Shown here one piece after another: positions 36,029 through 44,711 of a stretch of 64,000 bases of DNA. The translations under genes were made by a program, and so were the position numbers. A model generated the notes under the pieces. That model searched no databases, was not told where the DNA came from, and saw nothing but the letters and a program-made list of their open reading frames with translations. This DNA comes from Stutzerimonas stutzeri (GTDB lineage: Bacteria > Pseudomonadota > Gammaproteobacteria > Pseudomonadales > Pseudomonadaceae), in the NCBI RefSeq assembly GCF_038561965.1, contig NZ_CP139348.1, positions 3,534,001 to 3,598,000 of the forward strand, in the 5' to 3' direction. How positions within the stretch are numbered: the first letter of the stretch is position 1; each line of letters opens with the position of its first letter.

Positions 36029-36250
36029 GTGACGAAAGACGAACTGCGCGCAGAACTCGAGCGCCAGGCTCAGCGCTTTACCAATGTTTACGGTGGCGAA
36101 ATCACGACATATGCCGCTGAACGCGAACCCGAGCGCAAACCTTGGCGAAAAAAACCCACTGTTCTCGACCAAGTATTTCAGCAAGAGCTGCAGAAACTCG
36201 AGCAGGAGAAACACTCCAATTGCGAGAATGCTGCTGCAGGACAAGCCTGA
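36029..36250 (+). CDS. Small charged hypothetical protein
   Basis: A 73-residue protein starting with GTG (AGGA nine bases upstream). It is highly charged and helical, with TKDELRAELERQAQRFTNVYGGEI at the start and a C-terminal VLDQVFQQELQKLEQEK helix; the middle is EREPERKPWRKKP. There are no cysteines apart from one near the end and no membrane segment. I think similar short proteins occur in other pseudomonads but cannot name a family. It lies alone between the algA-like terminator and the convergent HerA-like gene. Confidence 0.65.
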   Translation: MTKDELRAELERQAQRFTNVYGGEITTYAAEREPERKPWRKKPTVLDQVFQQELQKLEQEKHSNCENAAAGQA

Positions 36251-36330
36251 ACCCCAACGGGTAGAGAGCTGGAATCACAGTCATCACGTAAAAGCTGCAG
36301 CCAGATGATGACCGTGTCCCAGCGATCGGA

Positions 36331-37809
36331 TCAGCGCTTGCCGCCCAGCAATGATCCGAGCAGCCCTCTGGCTAATTGACGACCCAACTGGCTCGCCGCC
36401 TGGCTCAACGCACTTTTCACTACGCGCCCGGCCAGATCGCCCAGGTCCCCGCTGGCAGCACTCTGACCGCGTCGAGGTCTTTCAGGCATGCCTTTAGGTT
36501 GTTGCTCGACGGTCTGCGCAGCGCGCGCAGCCAAGATCTCGTACGCCGACTCACGATCGACGGGCTTGTCATAGCGACCACGCAGGCCGGACCGAGCGAT
36601 GAGCCCCGCACGCTCGGCTTCGCTCAATGGCCCGACACGCGATTGGGGCGGTGCGATCGCCACGCGTTGCACCACCGCTGGTGTGCCTTTCTCCTCAAGC
36701 CCACCGACCAACGCCTCGCCAATGCCCAACTGGGTCAACACATCCAACGTCGCGAACTCAGGATTGGCGCGGAATCCATCGGCCACGGAGCGCAGCGCCT
36801 TTTGCTCTTTCACCGTATAGGCCCGTAAACCATGCTGGATGCGAAGCCCAAGCTGCGCCAGCACTTGGTCCGGCAGGTCCGCAGGAGACTGGGTGACGAA
36901 ATAAACGCCCACCCCCTTCGAACGAATCAACCGCACCACTTGGATCAACCGCTCTTGCAAGGCCTTGGGCGTATCCCCAAACAACAGATGTGCTTCATCG
37001 AAGAACAGGGCAAGCACCGGTTTGTCCGCGTCGCCACGCTCTGGAAGCTGCTCGAATAACTCGGCAAGCAGCCATAGCAGAAAGGTTGCATAGACCTTCG
37101 GCGCTTCATGCACCAGCACACTGGCATCAAGCAGATGGATAGCTCCCCTTCCGTCAGGAGCGGGATGCAGCAAGTCTTCAAGCTGTAGTGCCGGCTCACC
37201 GAATAGTGCTTCGACACCCTGCTGCTCAAGGGTCGCCAAGCGCCGCAACAACGCTTGCGACGAGGCACTGGTGAATAATGCGCTGTCCTCACCCAGCACG
37301 TGCGGTTCGGCCTTGAGGTGCGCCAACAGCGCCTTGAGGTCTTTGAGATCGAGCAACAGTAAGCCTTCTCGATCAGCCACTTTGAACGCGGCATAAAGCG
37401 CAGCCTGCTGGCTGTCGGTCAGCTGCAGTAGATTTCCGAGCAGCAGCGGTCCCATCTCGCTCAAGGTGGTGCGTAGCGGATGACCGCTGCGTCCATGCAC
37501 ATCCCACAGGGTGACCGGATATGCCTGTGGCTGATGGTCAAGCCAGGGCATGCTGGCGATCCGCTCGGCGATTTTGCCCTGTGGCGTGCCGGCTGCGCCC
37601 AGCCCGCAGAGATCACCCTTGATGTCGGCGGCGAAGACAGCAACACCCGCATCGCTGAACTGCTCGGCCAGACGCTGCAAGGTAACGGTTTTGCCGGTTC
37701 CCGTAGCGCCGGCAATCAGCCCATGTCGATTGGCCAGCCGCAGGAAATGGGTACTCGGCTCGCCACCGGTATCTGCGCCGAGCACCAAACGATCCATCAC
37801 CGCTGTCAT
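36331..37809 (-). CDS. HerA-like ATPase (DUF853/YjgR family)
   Basis: A 492-residue FtsK/HerA-type P-loop ATPase. Walker A is GATGTGKTVTLQRLAEQF (35-41 core), DIKGDLCG follows, and Walker B is VLALFFDEAHLLF; the arginine-finger-side region reads VRLIRSKGVGVYFVTQSPADLPD. A Gly/Leu-rich amphipathic tail (LGRQLARGLLGSLLGGKR) ends the chain. YjgR-type proteins have no settled role; DNA translocation is a family inference. The ATG overlaps by one base the stop of an upstream 79-residue ORF (TGATG), so it may be translated by re-initiation. Confidence 0.88.
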   Translation of the reverse strand: MTAVMDRLVLGADTGGEPSTHFLRLANRHGLIAGATGTGKTVTLQRLAEQFSDAGVAVFAADIKGDLCGLGAAGTPQGKIAERIASMPWLDHQPQAYPVTLWDVHGRSGHPLRTTLSEMGPLLLGNLLQLTDSQQAALYAAFKVADREGLLLLDLKDLKALLAHLKAEPHVLGEDSALFTSASSQALLRRLATLEQQGVEALFGEPALQLEDLLHPAPDGRGAIHLLDASVLVHEAPKVYATFLLWLLAELFEQLPERGDADKPVLALFFDEAHLLFGDTPKALQERLIQVVRLIRSKGVGVYFVTQSPADLPDQVLAQLGLRIQHGLRAYTVKEQKALRSVADGFRANPEFATLDVLTQLGIGEALVGGLEEKGTPAVVQRVAIAPPQSRVGPLSEAERAGLIARSGLRGRYDKPVDRESAYEILAARAAQTVEQQPKGMPERPRRGQSAASGDLGDLAGRVVKSALSQAASQLGRQLARGLLGSLLGGKR

Positions 37810-38048
37810 CAGTCAGCCTCCTTGCCGGGCGCACCTGAGCCGCACGGCCCGCTCCCTTTTGCTGCTGGAGCATGTTCAATTGATTCGGCTGGGCTCTGCT
37901 CATTCTGCAGACGGGACCAGAGCGCCGCGGCATCTGCGAACTCGGCGCCCTGGTCGGGCGACAGCGCCTGTGGATCGTATCGCTGAGTACAACCGCTACC
38001 GATGATCGGTGGCGCTTTGGCTACGGCACGCTCGAGGGGATCGGTCAC
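37809..38048 (-). CDS. Small hypothetical protein ahead of HerA-like gene
   Basis: A 79-residue, soluble, Ala/Pro/Gly-rich product: TDPLERAVAKAPPIIGSGC, then DPQALSPDQGAEFADAAALWSRLQNEQ. There are no recognisable domains. It is 15 bases past purU and touches the HerA-like gene by one base, which argues for real translation. The function is unknown; it might be a small partner of the ATPase. Confidence 0.6.
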   Translation of the reverse strand: MTDPLERAVAKAPPIIGSGCTQRYDPQALSPDQGAEFADAAALWSRLQNEQSPAESIEHAPAAKGSGPCGSGAPGKEAD

Positions 38049-38063
38049 GGCGACTCCGGATTG

Positions 38064-38915
38064 TCAGTTGAACACCATCGTCTTGTTGCTATGCACCAGC
38101 ACGCGGTCTTGCAAGTGATAGCGCAGACCGCGCGAAAGCACCATCTTCTCCACGTCTTTGCCGAGACGGACCATGTCCTCGATGCTGTCGCGATGGCTGA
38201 CTCGTACCACGTCCTGCTCGATGATCGGGCCCGCGTCGAGCTCTTCGGTAACGTAGTGACAGGTCGCCCCGATCAGCTTCACGCCACGCAGCGAGGCCTG
38301 ATGATAGGGCTTGGCGCCGACGAACGAAGGCAGAAAGCTGTGATGGATATTGATCACCCGCTGAGCAAACTCGTCGCATAATTCCGACGGCAGAATCTGC
38401 ATATAGCGAGCAAGCACAATTACATCGGCACGTTGCTCGCGCACCAGGCGGGTTACTTCGGCGAAGGCTTCTTGCTTGTTTGCAGGATCGACCGGCACAT
38501 GGATGTAAGGAATGCCGTGCCACTCGACCATGCTGCGCAGGTCGTCATGGTTGGAAATCACGCACGGAATATCGCAATCCAGCTCATTGCTGTGCCAGCG
38601 GTGCAGCAAATCGGCCAGGCAATGCGATTCACGACTAGCCATCAGCACCACGCGCTTGCGCTGCTCAGAGTCGGTGATGCGCCACTCCATGGAGAACTCG
38701 CGCGCAATCGGCGCAAACGCCTGACGGAAGCCCTCCAGGTCGAACGGTAGCGAGTCGGCGCGGATTTCATGACGCATGAAGAACCAGCCACTCTGATGAT
38801 CAGAATGGTGATTGGCTTCAGTGATCCAACCATTGTAGGTGGCGAGAAAATTACTGACCTTGGCGACAATGCCAACGCCATCGGGACAGGCAATGACCAG
38901 CCTGAAAGTACGCAT
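38064..38915 (-). CDS. purU: Formyltetrahydrofolate deformylase
   Basis: Hydrolyses 10-formyl-THF to THF and formate, giving formate to PurT and balancing one-carbon pools. The 283-residue protein has an N-terminal ACT domain (FRLVIACPDGVGIVAKVSNFLATYNG) and a C-terminal formyltransferase fold with INIHHSFLPSF, GATCHYVTEELDAGPIIEQD and the catalytic Asn/His/Asp set. It leads a possible purU-ORF-herA unit on the minus strand, with a TAGAAT -10-like box about 30 bases upstream. Confidence 0.96.
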   Translation of the reverse strand: MRTFRLVIACPDGVGIVAKVSNFLATYNGWITEANHHSDHQSGWFFMRHEIRADSLPFDLEGFRQAFAPIAREFSMEWRITDSEQRKRVVLMASRESHCLADLLHRWHSNELDCDIPCVISNHDDLRSMVEWHGIPYIHVPVDPANKQEAFAEVTRLVREQRADVIVLARYMQILPSELCDEFAQRVINIHHSFLPSFVGAKPYHQASLRGVKLIGATCHYVTEELDAGPIIEQDVVRVSHRDSIEDMVRLGKDVEKMVLSRGLRYHLQDRVLVHSNKTMVFN

Positions 38916-39198
38916 TAAAGGTTACTCCGACTCTAAGGAAACGCGGCATTCTAGCCCAGCAGGCAAAAGCCCAGCCATCGAGTTTAACGCCGCGTCATCG
39001 ACGGCGAACTCCAAGGCAGGAGCGTCGCCAGTACCGAGACCAAAGGCGATTGTGGGATAGATAGAAACCAATCGAAAAAACTTGTCCGATAAAACAAGGA
39101 TTGCGGTTATTTACCGCTGAAGCCTTACGGCTTAGCGGTTCACAGCGAAGATGAAATATCCCTTCAAAAAGTAGTCCGGCTTTTTAACCAAACCTATA
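38916..39198. other. AT-richer control region between purU and mvaT
   Basis: It contains a purU -10-like box (GGGCTAGAAT, near 38947-38952 on the minus strand) and an 11-bp hairpin, ACCGCT-G-AAGCC / GGCTT-AGCGGT, at 39113-39139. The last 150 bases are A/T-rich with A and T tracts, the kind of DNA that MvaT itself binds. I see no gene here. Confidence 0.5.
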
Positions 39199-39227
39199 TT
39201 TACTTGCGCAATAGGCAGGACTATGAT
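39199..39227 (+). promoter_or_regulatory. Candidate mvaT promoter
   Basis: TTTACT (39199-39204), 17-base spacer, TATGAT (39222-39227). This gives a leader of about 33 bases before AAGGA and the ATG. Confidence 0.5.
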
Positions 39228-39266
39228 TGCTGCCACTTGCGTTCAAACCTATCCCAAGGAAGTCAA

Positions 39267-39647
39267 ATGTCACTTATCAACGAGTATCGCGCCACTGAAG
39301 AAGCCATCAAGGAACTTCAGGAGCGACTGAAGTCCCTTTCCGAAGACGACAAACTGCAAAAGGAACTGGAGTTCGAAGGCAAGCTGCGCGAACTCATGGG
39401 TGAATATCAGAAGTCGCTGCGCGATATCATCGCCCTGCTCGACCCAGAAGCCTCCCGCAACGGCAAGAGCCCGCGCGCTGCCAAAGCGCCGGCAACCAGC
39501 AAGCGTGCCCGCCGCGTGAAGCAGTACAAGAACCCGCACAGCGGTGAAGTGATTGAAACCAAAGGCGGCAATCACAAGACACTGAAAGAATGGAAGGCCC
39601 AGTGGGGTTCCGAAACCGTCGAAAGCTGGGCCACCCTGCTCGGCTAA
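39267..39647 (+). CDS. mvaT: H-NS-family transcriptional silencer MvaT
   Basis: A xenogeneic silencer of AT-rich DNA, the pseudomonad counterpart of H-NS. The 126-residue protein has an N-terminal coiled-coil (LINEYRATEEAIKELQERLKSL), a flexible basic linker (SPRAAKAPATSKRARRVKQYK) and the C-terminal DNA-binding motif NPHSGEVIETKGGNHKTLKEWKAQWG with the AT-pincer RGGN-like KGGN. The start is ATG 39267 after AAGGAAGT; the 21 codons upstream in frame are leader. The gene is bounded by an AT-rich promoter region and a very strong terminator. Confidence 0.95.
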   Translation: MSLINEYRATEEAIKELQERLKSLSEDDKLQKELEFEGKLRELMGEYQKSLRDIIALLDPEASRNGKSPRAAKAPATSKRARRVKQYKNPHSGEVIETKGGNHKTLKEWKAQWGSETVESWATLLG

Positions 39648-39666
39648 GTCGTAACGGTTTAAACCG

Positions 39667-39713
39667 AACGCCATTTCTCGACATAATCATAATGTCGAGA
39701 AATGGCGTTTTTA
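39667..39713 (+). terminator. Very strong mvaT terminator
   Basis: An 18-bp perfect stem: AACGCCATTTCTCGACAT (39667-39684) pairs with ATGTCGAGAAATGGCGTT (39692-39709) around AATCATA, followed by TTTTA. Confidence 0.93.
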
Positions 39714-39791
39714 TTTGCGCGACTGTTGCCTTCACCCGGCATTGCCAGTCGCCATTTACCGCGACGTTACTCGAAAGCCTTTTCGAGCCAA

Positions 39792-41228
39792 CTAGCTAGC
39801 CAGCCCGTAACGCGCACGCAGGCTCAGACCGTAGTCGCGCCATTGCTGTAACAGTTGTTGCTGCGCCGGCGTGGCGGTAACCATGGATTGCTGGATACCC
39901 GCCTCGAACTGTGCAAGCGTGTTAGGTGCTCCGTACGTATCGTCGCTCAGTCGTTGCTGGCAGAACTGACGCCACTGCGATTGTTCCTCTGCAGATAACG
40001 CGTCGGGAAAGTTGCGCGCGCGGTAGCGAAACAACAGCGCCTCAAGGCGAGCATCATCAAATCGACACGGATGTCTTGCCAGATCGGCAGGTGCCATGTT
40101 GCGGACCTGGTCGCACAGTCGCCGGTCCCGGTCGCCAAGAAAGCCGTCATACAACTGTTGCTCCGGGTCTTCGCTTCCGGCGAAACCCTCCTCGCGGTAA
40201 ATCTCGTCCAGCTTTTCGGTCCAAACCTGCCGCTGCTCACGCAATGCAGCAGCGCGCGCCTGGCAGAGCGACATATCCAGACCCAGGCGCTGAGTATCTG
40301 CTTCGCGCAGCACCTTGAGCGGTGCCAGTACCGGGCACTTGTTGACGTGTACCAGCTTCAACGGGACCGGCAGTTCGCCTTCGGCGAGTTGGTCACGGCG
40401 GGTATAAAGGCGCTGCCGCAAGGTTTCGGCGCTTTCCTGCAGGAGAGGCTGGGGCTCGGCCTGCAGATCACAGACGATTAGCGCGTTGCGGTTGCGCGGA
40501 TGCCAACCCAGCGGCAGCACCACCGAAAGAAAATGCCTCGCAGCTGAAAAACGGCCGGATATGTGCACCAGCGGTTCGAGCAGGGTGATCCGTTCCAGCA
40601 CCGCCTGTTTACGTCGCAGGTTGTAGAGATAGTCATACAGCCGCGGCTGGCGATCACGAACGAGCCTGGCCAGAGCGATGGTAGCGCGCACATCAGACAG
40701 CGCATCGTGAGCATTCAAGTGCTCCAGCCCGTTGGCCACGCTCAGGCGCTCGAGCTTGAGCGTCACCCGGCCATCCTCCTCAGGCCAGACCAAGCCTTCC
40801 GGACGTAGCGCATAAGCGGTTCGCACCAGGTCGATCAGGTCCCACCGACTATTGCCGCCCTGCCACTCACGCGCGTAAGGGTCGTAGAAGTTGCGGTACA
40901 GGCTGTAGCGGGTCACCTCGTCGTCGAAACGCAGGCTGTTATAACCGGCACCGCAGGTTCCGGGCACGGACAGTTGCTGATGCAGCCGCTGAATGAACTC
41001 TGCCTCGCACAATCCTTTGTGCTGCAGGACTGCAGGCGTGATGCCGGTAATCAGGCATGCGGCAGGATGCGGAAGAATATCGTCGGAGGGCCGACAGTAA
41101 ATGTTCAGCGGCTCGCCAATTTCCTCGAGCGCCTCGTTGGTGCGGATGCCCGCTACCTGCAACGGACGATCGCGGCTGGGCGAAATCCCTGTGGTTTCGA
41201 AGTCGTACCAGAAGATGCTTGGAGTCAC
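39792..41228 (-). CDS. sbcB: Exodeoxyribonuclease I
   Basis: A 3'-5' single-strand DNA exonuclease used in mismatch repair and recombination. The 478-residue protein has the DEDDh catalytic motifs FWYDFETTG (D and E near residues 8 and 10), CGAGYNSLRFDDEVTRY and HLNAHDALSDVRATI, then the SH3-like and C-terminal helical domains (WRQFCQQRL). I place the start at GTG 41228, seven bases after AAGGA, giving (M)TPSIFWYDFE; a GTG eight codons upstream is the other option. It converges with mvaT. Confidence 0.95.
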   Translation of the reverse strand: MTPSIFWYDFETTGISPSRDRPLQVAGIRTNEALEEIGEPLNIYCRPSDDILPHPAACLITGITPAVLQHKGLCEAEFIQRLHQQLSVPGTCGAGYNSLRFDDEVTRYSLYRNFYDPYAREWQGGNSRWDLIDLVRTAYALRPEGLVWPEEDGRVTLKLERLSVANGLEHLNAHDALSDVRATIALARLVRDRQPRLYDYLYNLRRKQAVLERITLLEPLVHISGRFSAARHFLSVVLPLGWHPRNRNALIVCDLQAEPQPLLQESAETLRQRLYTRRDQLAEGELPVPLKLVHVNKCPVLAPLKVLREADTQRLGLDMSLCQARAAALREQRQVWTEKLDEIYREEGFAGSEDPEQQLYDGFLGDRDRRLCDQVRNMAPADLARHPCRFDDARLEALLFRYRARNFPDALSAEEQSQWRQFCQQRLSDDTYGAPNTLAQFEAGIQQSMVTATPAQQQLLQQWRDYGLSLRARYGLAS

Positions 41229-41480
41229 GGGAGAGTCCTTCTCGATCAGCACAGCAGTCTATCAGCCAGGCCGGCACCTCGCAGACCCGGCCCGGCAATG
41301 CTCAACGCCGCTGACGCGCTCTATCGACGCGCGGCTCTGCGAACGGCATCCTGCAATAAGGCAGGCATTTCGCCATAATCGCGCTTCGTTGGCTCGCCGG
41401 GGCTCATGCACGAGACTCAGGCGCATTGCCGCAGCGGCAGTTGCCGCATAGCATCGCCCTTTGCCTGATTTCAGACGACC

Positions 41481-42194
41481 TTGCCTTTGCCCTCCATTCT
41501 CGACCGACAAGCCCTGCTCGACACAAACCTCCGCGTCGAGACACCCGAGGGCATCGATCTCCTTCTGCGCCCGGCCGGACTGGTGCCACGTGCCCTCGCC
41601 TTCTCCATCGACCTGGCGATTCGTGCGGCCGTCCTGCTGGCGCTTTTTATCACCCTTGGACTTCTAGGCAAGTTCGGCATGGGCCTGGGAACACTGCTGC
41701 TGTTCCTTGTGCAGTGGTGGTACATGGTGCTTTTCGAAGTACTGAATCAAGGCCGCACCCCTGGCAAATACTGGCTGGGACTGCGCGTCGTGCATGACGA
41801 CGGCACGCCAGTCGGCTGGTCTTCCTCGCTCACCCGTAATCTGCTGCGATTCGTCGACATGCTGCCATTCGGATATTTCCTCGGCGCCCTGAGCTGCCTT
41901 GGCCACCCGACTTTCAAGCGCCTCGGCGATCTGGCGGCCGGCACGCTGGTTGTCTATCAGGAGAAGCCACAGCCACGCCCTACGCTTCCCGATGCCGAGC
42001 CGGCCACAGCGCCCCTCGCGCTGACCCTGGACGAGCAGCGCGCACTGATCAGCTTTGCCGAACGCCATGGGAGCCTGTCTGCCGAACGCCGCCTGGAGCT
42101 GGCGTCAATTCTGGCCGCCCCCCTTGGGACCAGTGACGAGAATGCCGAAGCGAAAATCCATGGCATCGCCCGCTCGTTGGTGGGCTCGCCATGA
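41481..42194 (+). CDS. RDD-family membrane protein
   Basis: A 237-residue protein with the RDD signature: RPAGLVPRALAFSIDLAIRAAVL (R and D in TM1) and a second-span pair LGLLGKFGMGLGTLLLFLVQWWYMVLFEVLNQGRTPGKYWLGLRVV. A third hydrophobic region follows around LRFVDMLPFGYFLG, and a soluble C-terminal tail of about 80 residues completes it. RDD proteins are of unknown or transport-related function. The frame begins with TTG at 41481 without a clear ribosome site, so the start is uncertain by a few codons. It is the first gene of a six-gene overlapping operon and overlaps the next by 4 bases. Confidence 0.82.
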   Translation: MPLPSILDRQALLDTNLRVETPEGIDLLLRPAGLVPRALAFSIDLAIRAAVLLALFITLGLLGKFGMGLGTLLLFLVQWWYMVLFEVLNQGRTPGKYWLGLRVVHDDGTPVGWSSSLTRNLLRFVDMLPFGYFLGALSCLGHPTFKRLGDLAAGTLVVYQEKPQPRPTLPDAEPATAPLALTLDEQRALISFAERHGSLSAERRLELASILAAPLGTSDENAEAKIHGIARSLVGSP

Positions 42195-43171
42195 AGCAGG
42201 CCCTATTCGAGCGCCAGCACCAGGCCGAGTGGCAAGAATTCGCCATACAGCTGGACGCGCTTGAGCGCGGCAAACAGAGCAGTACGCAAGCCAGCACATT
42301 TCCGAGCGCCTACCGCCAACTCTGCCAACAACTGGCCTTGGCAGAGTCACGCGGTTACAGCAGTCAACTGATCGAGCAATTGCGTCAGCTCGCGCTCCGC
42401 GGGCATCAGCAGCTCTACCGCCATCGCAGTCCATTGCTCGGCCGCGTGCTGGGCTTCATCAGCGGAGGTTTCGCCCGCTCGGTCCGTGAACAATGGCGCT
42501 ACGTGCTGGCCGCCAGCCTGCTGTTCTACGGCAGCCTGATCAGCATGGCTGTACTGGTTTACCTATATCCCGAACTGGTCTACAGCATCCTGCCACCCGA
42601 ACAGGTCGCCCAGATGGAACAGATGTACGACCCGGACGCCAGCCGCTTGGGGCGTTTCGCCGAGCGAGGCGCTGGCGACGATTGGCTGATGTTCGGCTAC
42701 TACGTGATGAACAACATCGGCATCGCCTTCCAGACGTTCGCCAGCGGATTGCTGTTCGGTCTCGGCACGCTGTTTTTCCTGCTGTTCAATGGCCTGACCA
42801 TTGGCGCCGTGGCCGGCCATCTGAGCGGCATCGGCTACCACCAGCCGTTCTGGTCGTTCGTCATCGGTCATGGCGCCTTCGAACTGACGGCAATCACCCT
42901 TGCAGGTGCTGCTGGCCTGCAGCTTGGCGTCGCGCTGCTTGCGCCAGGCCGACTGACACGCGGGGACGCGCTGCGTCAGGCAGCCAAACGCGGTATTCAG
43001 CTAGTCGGCGGTGCCACGCTTTTTCTGCTGATCGCCGCGTTCGTCGAGGCCTATTGGTCGTCCATGACCCTCGCCACGCCAGCAATCAAGTACATCGTCG
43101 GCGCCCTGCTCTGGCTAATCGTGGCCGGTTATTTCTGCCTGACCGGGCGAGGTCAGCATGCAACTGAGTGA
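42191..43171 (+). CDS. SpoIIM-like (stage II sporulation M family) membrane protein
   Basis: A 326-residue protein: an N-terminal soluble helical part (QLDALERGKQSS, AYRQLCQQLALAESRGYS) of about 100 residues, then five to six membrane segments, including FQTFASGLLFGLGTLFFLLFNGLTIGAVAGHL and FWSFVIGHGAFELTAI, the core of the SpoIIM/DUF95 family. This organism type does not sporulate, so the name reflects only the family. It starts within the RDD stop (ATGA) and overlaps the next gene by 14 bases. Confidence 0.85.
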   Translation: MKQALFERQHQAEWQEFAIQLDALERGKQSSTQASTFPSAYRQLCQQLALAESRGYSSQLIEQLRQLALRGHQQLYRHRSPLLGRVLGFISGGFARSVREQWRYVLAASLLFYGSLISMAVLVYLYPELVYSILPPEQVAQMEQMYDPDASRLGRFAERGAGDDWLMFGYYVMNNIGIAFQTFASGLLFGLGTLFFLLFNGLTIGAVAGHLSGIGYHQPFWSFVIGHGAFELTAITLAGAAGLQLGVALLAPGRLTRGDALRQAAKRGIQLVGGATLFLLIAAFVEAYWSSMTLATPAIKYIVGALLWLIVAGYFCLTGRGQHATE

Positions 43172-44711
43172 TGCCAGCGTCTCGATCCGTCCTCGCAGCC
43201 CATGGGAAGCCCTGGACCTCGGCACCCTGCTAGCCAGGCGCCACGCGAAGCTGCTGATGGCAACCTGGGCCGCCGTCACGCTGCCGGTTTTCGCGCTGAC
43301 CAGCCTGCTGCTCTGGCAGCATCCGAGCATCGCGCTGCTGTTGTTCTGGTGGCTGAAGCCGCTTTATGAGCGGCTACCACTGCACATTCTGTCCAGAGCG
43401 TTGTTCGGCGAAACGCCCGGGCTCAGAGAAAGCCTGAAGGCGTTTCCCGGCCTGCTGCGGTCGCAGTGGTTCGCCAGCCTGACCTGGCGCCGGCTGAGTA
43501 CGACACGCAGCTTCGATCTGCCCGTGCAACAACTCGAGGGGCTCGACGGCAAAGCGCGAACGCAGCGCGTGGTTGCCCTGAGTCTGCGCAACGGGCGCGC
43601 AGCGAGTTGGCTGACCGTGGTCGGCGTGCATCTGGAAGGCGCACTCTGGCTCGGCCTGCTCGGCGTGCTGTATTTCCTCCTGCCAGCGCAGCTGGTGCAG
43701 CGCTGGAACTGGGAAGACCTACTCGGACTAAGCGGCGAATGGCTCTGGCTCGAACACCTGTCCAACCTGCTCTACGTCCTGGTACTGATTGTCTGGGAGC
43801 CGATCTACGTCGCCTGCGGCTTCAGCCTCTATCTCAACCGGCGCACACATCTGGAAGCCTGGGATATCGAACTGGCCTTCCGCCGACTGCGTCAGCGCCT
43901 GCTCGGTACCGTGCCGATGCTCCTGCTCGCCTGTGGGCTGTTGCTATGGCCGGCGCAACAGGCAGCCTGGGCGGCCCCCGCTGCTCAAGCCGACGAAATC
44001 CAGCCAGGCCCGGAAAGTAAGCGCCTGCTCAATCAGCCAGTGACCAGCGAAGCAGCGCGCGAACGAATCGAGGCCTTGCTGGACCAGCCACCCTTTCAAC
44101 ACCGCGAAACGGTAACTCGCTGGCGCCTGGGCGATGGCGACGAGGCCAAACAGCCAGGTGCGCTGGCACGCCTGATCGAACGCCTGCTTCAGGGCGGCTC
44201 GTTCTGGCACGGTCTGGACCGTCTGGCGCAGGTTCTCGAGGTTCTGCTCTGGACCGCTCTGGCGCTGCTGGTCGCGCTTGTGCTGTGGCGCTACCGCGAT
44301 TGGCTGCGTACCTTCGGCGGCCGTATGCGGTTGCCGAACCGGCGCCGCATGGCGCCGCCCGAGCAACTGTTCGGCCTAGATGTCGCCCCGCACAGCCTGC
44401 CAGACGATATCGCCAGCGAAGCCGAACGGCTCTGGCAGCTAGACCCGCGCGCGGCGCTGGCGTTGCTCTATCGCGGCTTGCTCTGCCGTCTGCTGCGCGA
44501 CTTCCAGCTGCCCTTGAAGGCAGCGCACACCGAGGGCGAGGTTCTGCAGCAGGTGCGTGATCTGCAGCTCGACCCGCTGTCGCGATTCGCTGAACAGCTC
44601 ACCCGCCACTGGCAGCAACAGGCTTACGGGCATCGCCCTGCCGACGAGCAAGTGCGCGACGCGCTGTGCGCCGATTGGCGCGCACTGTTTGTCGAGGGCG
44701 GGCAGCCATGA
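43158..44711 (+). CDS. DUF4129-domain membrane protein
   Basis: A 517-residue protein with about five membrane segments (roughly residues 35-70, 150-175, 200-230, 250-270 and 360-385). A soluble, probably periplasmic, stretch precedes the last span. The C-terminal cytoplasmic DUF4129 domain contains LDPRAALALLYRGLLCRLLRDF. DUF4129 is often fused to transglutaminase-like proteins in MoxR-linked operons; here it stands alone. GAGG lies before the ATG at 43158. It overlaps both neighbours. Confidence 0.82.
   Translation: MQLSDASVSIRPRSPWEALDLGTLLARRHAKLLMATWAAVTLPVFALTSLLLWQHPSIALLLFWWLKPLYERLPLHILSRALFGETPGLRESLKAFPGLLRSQWFASLTWRRLSTTRSFDLPVQQLEGLDGKARTQRVVALSLRNGRAASWLTVVGVHLEGALWLGLLGVLYFLLPAQLVQRWNWEDLLGLSGEWLWLEHLSNLLYVLVLIVWEPIYVACGFSLYLNRRTHLEAWDIELAFRRLRQRLLGTVPMLLLACGLLLWPAQQAAWAAPAAQADEIQPGPESKRLLNQPVTSEAARERIEALLDQPPFQHRETVTRWRLGDGDEAKQPGALARLIERLLQGGSFWHGLDRLAQVLEVLLWTALALLVALVLWRYRDWLRTFGGRMRLPNRRRMAPPEQLFGLDVAPHSLPDDIASEAERLWQLDPRAALALLYRGLLCRLLRDFQLPLKAAHTEGEVLQQVRDLQLDPLSRFAEQLTRHWQQQAYGHRPADEQVRDALCADWRALFVEGGQP

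Noticed and set aside
42191..43171. Evidence of sporulation from the SpoIIM-like gene
   Set aside because: The family is widespread in non-sporulating bacteria and no other sporulation gene is present.
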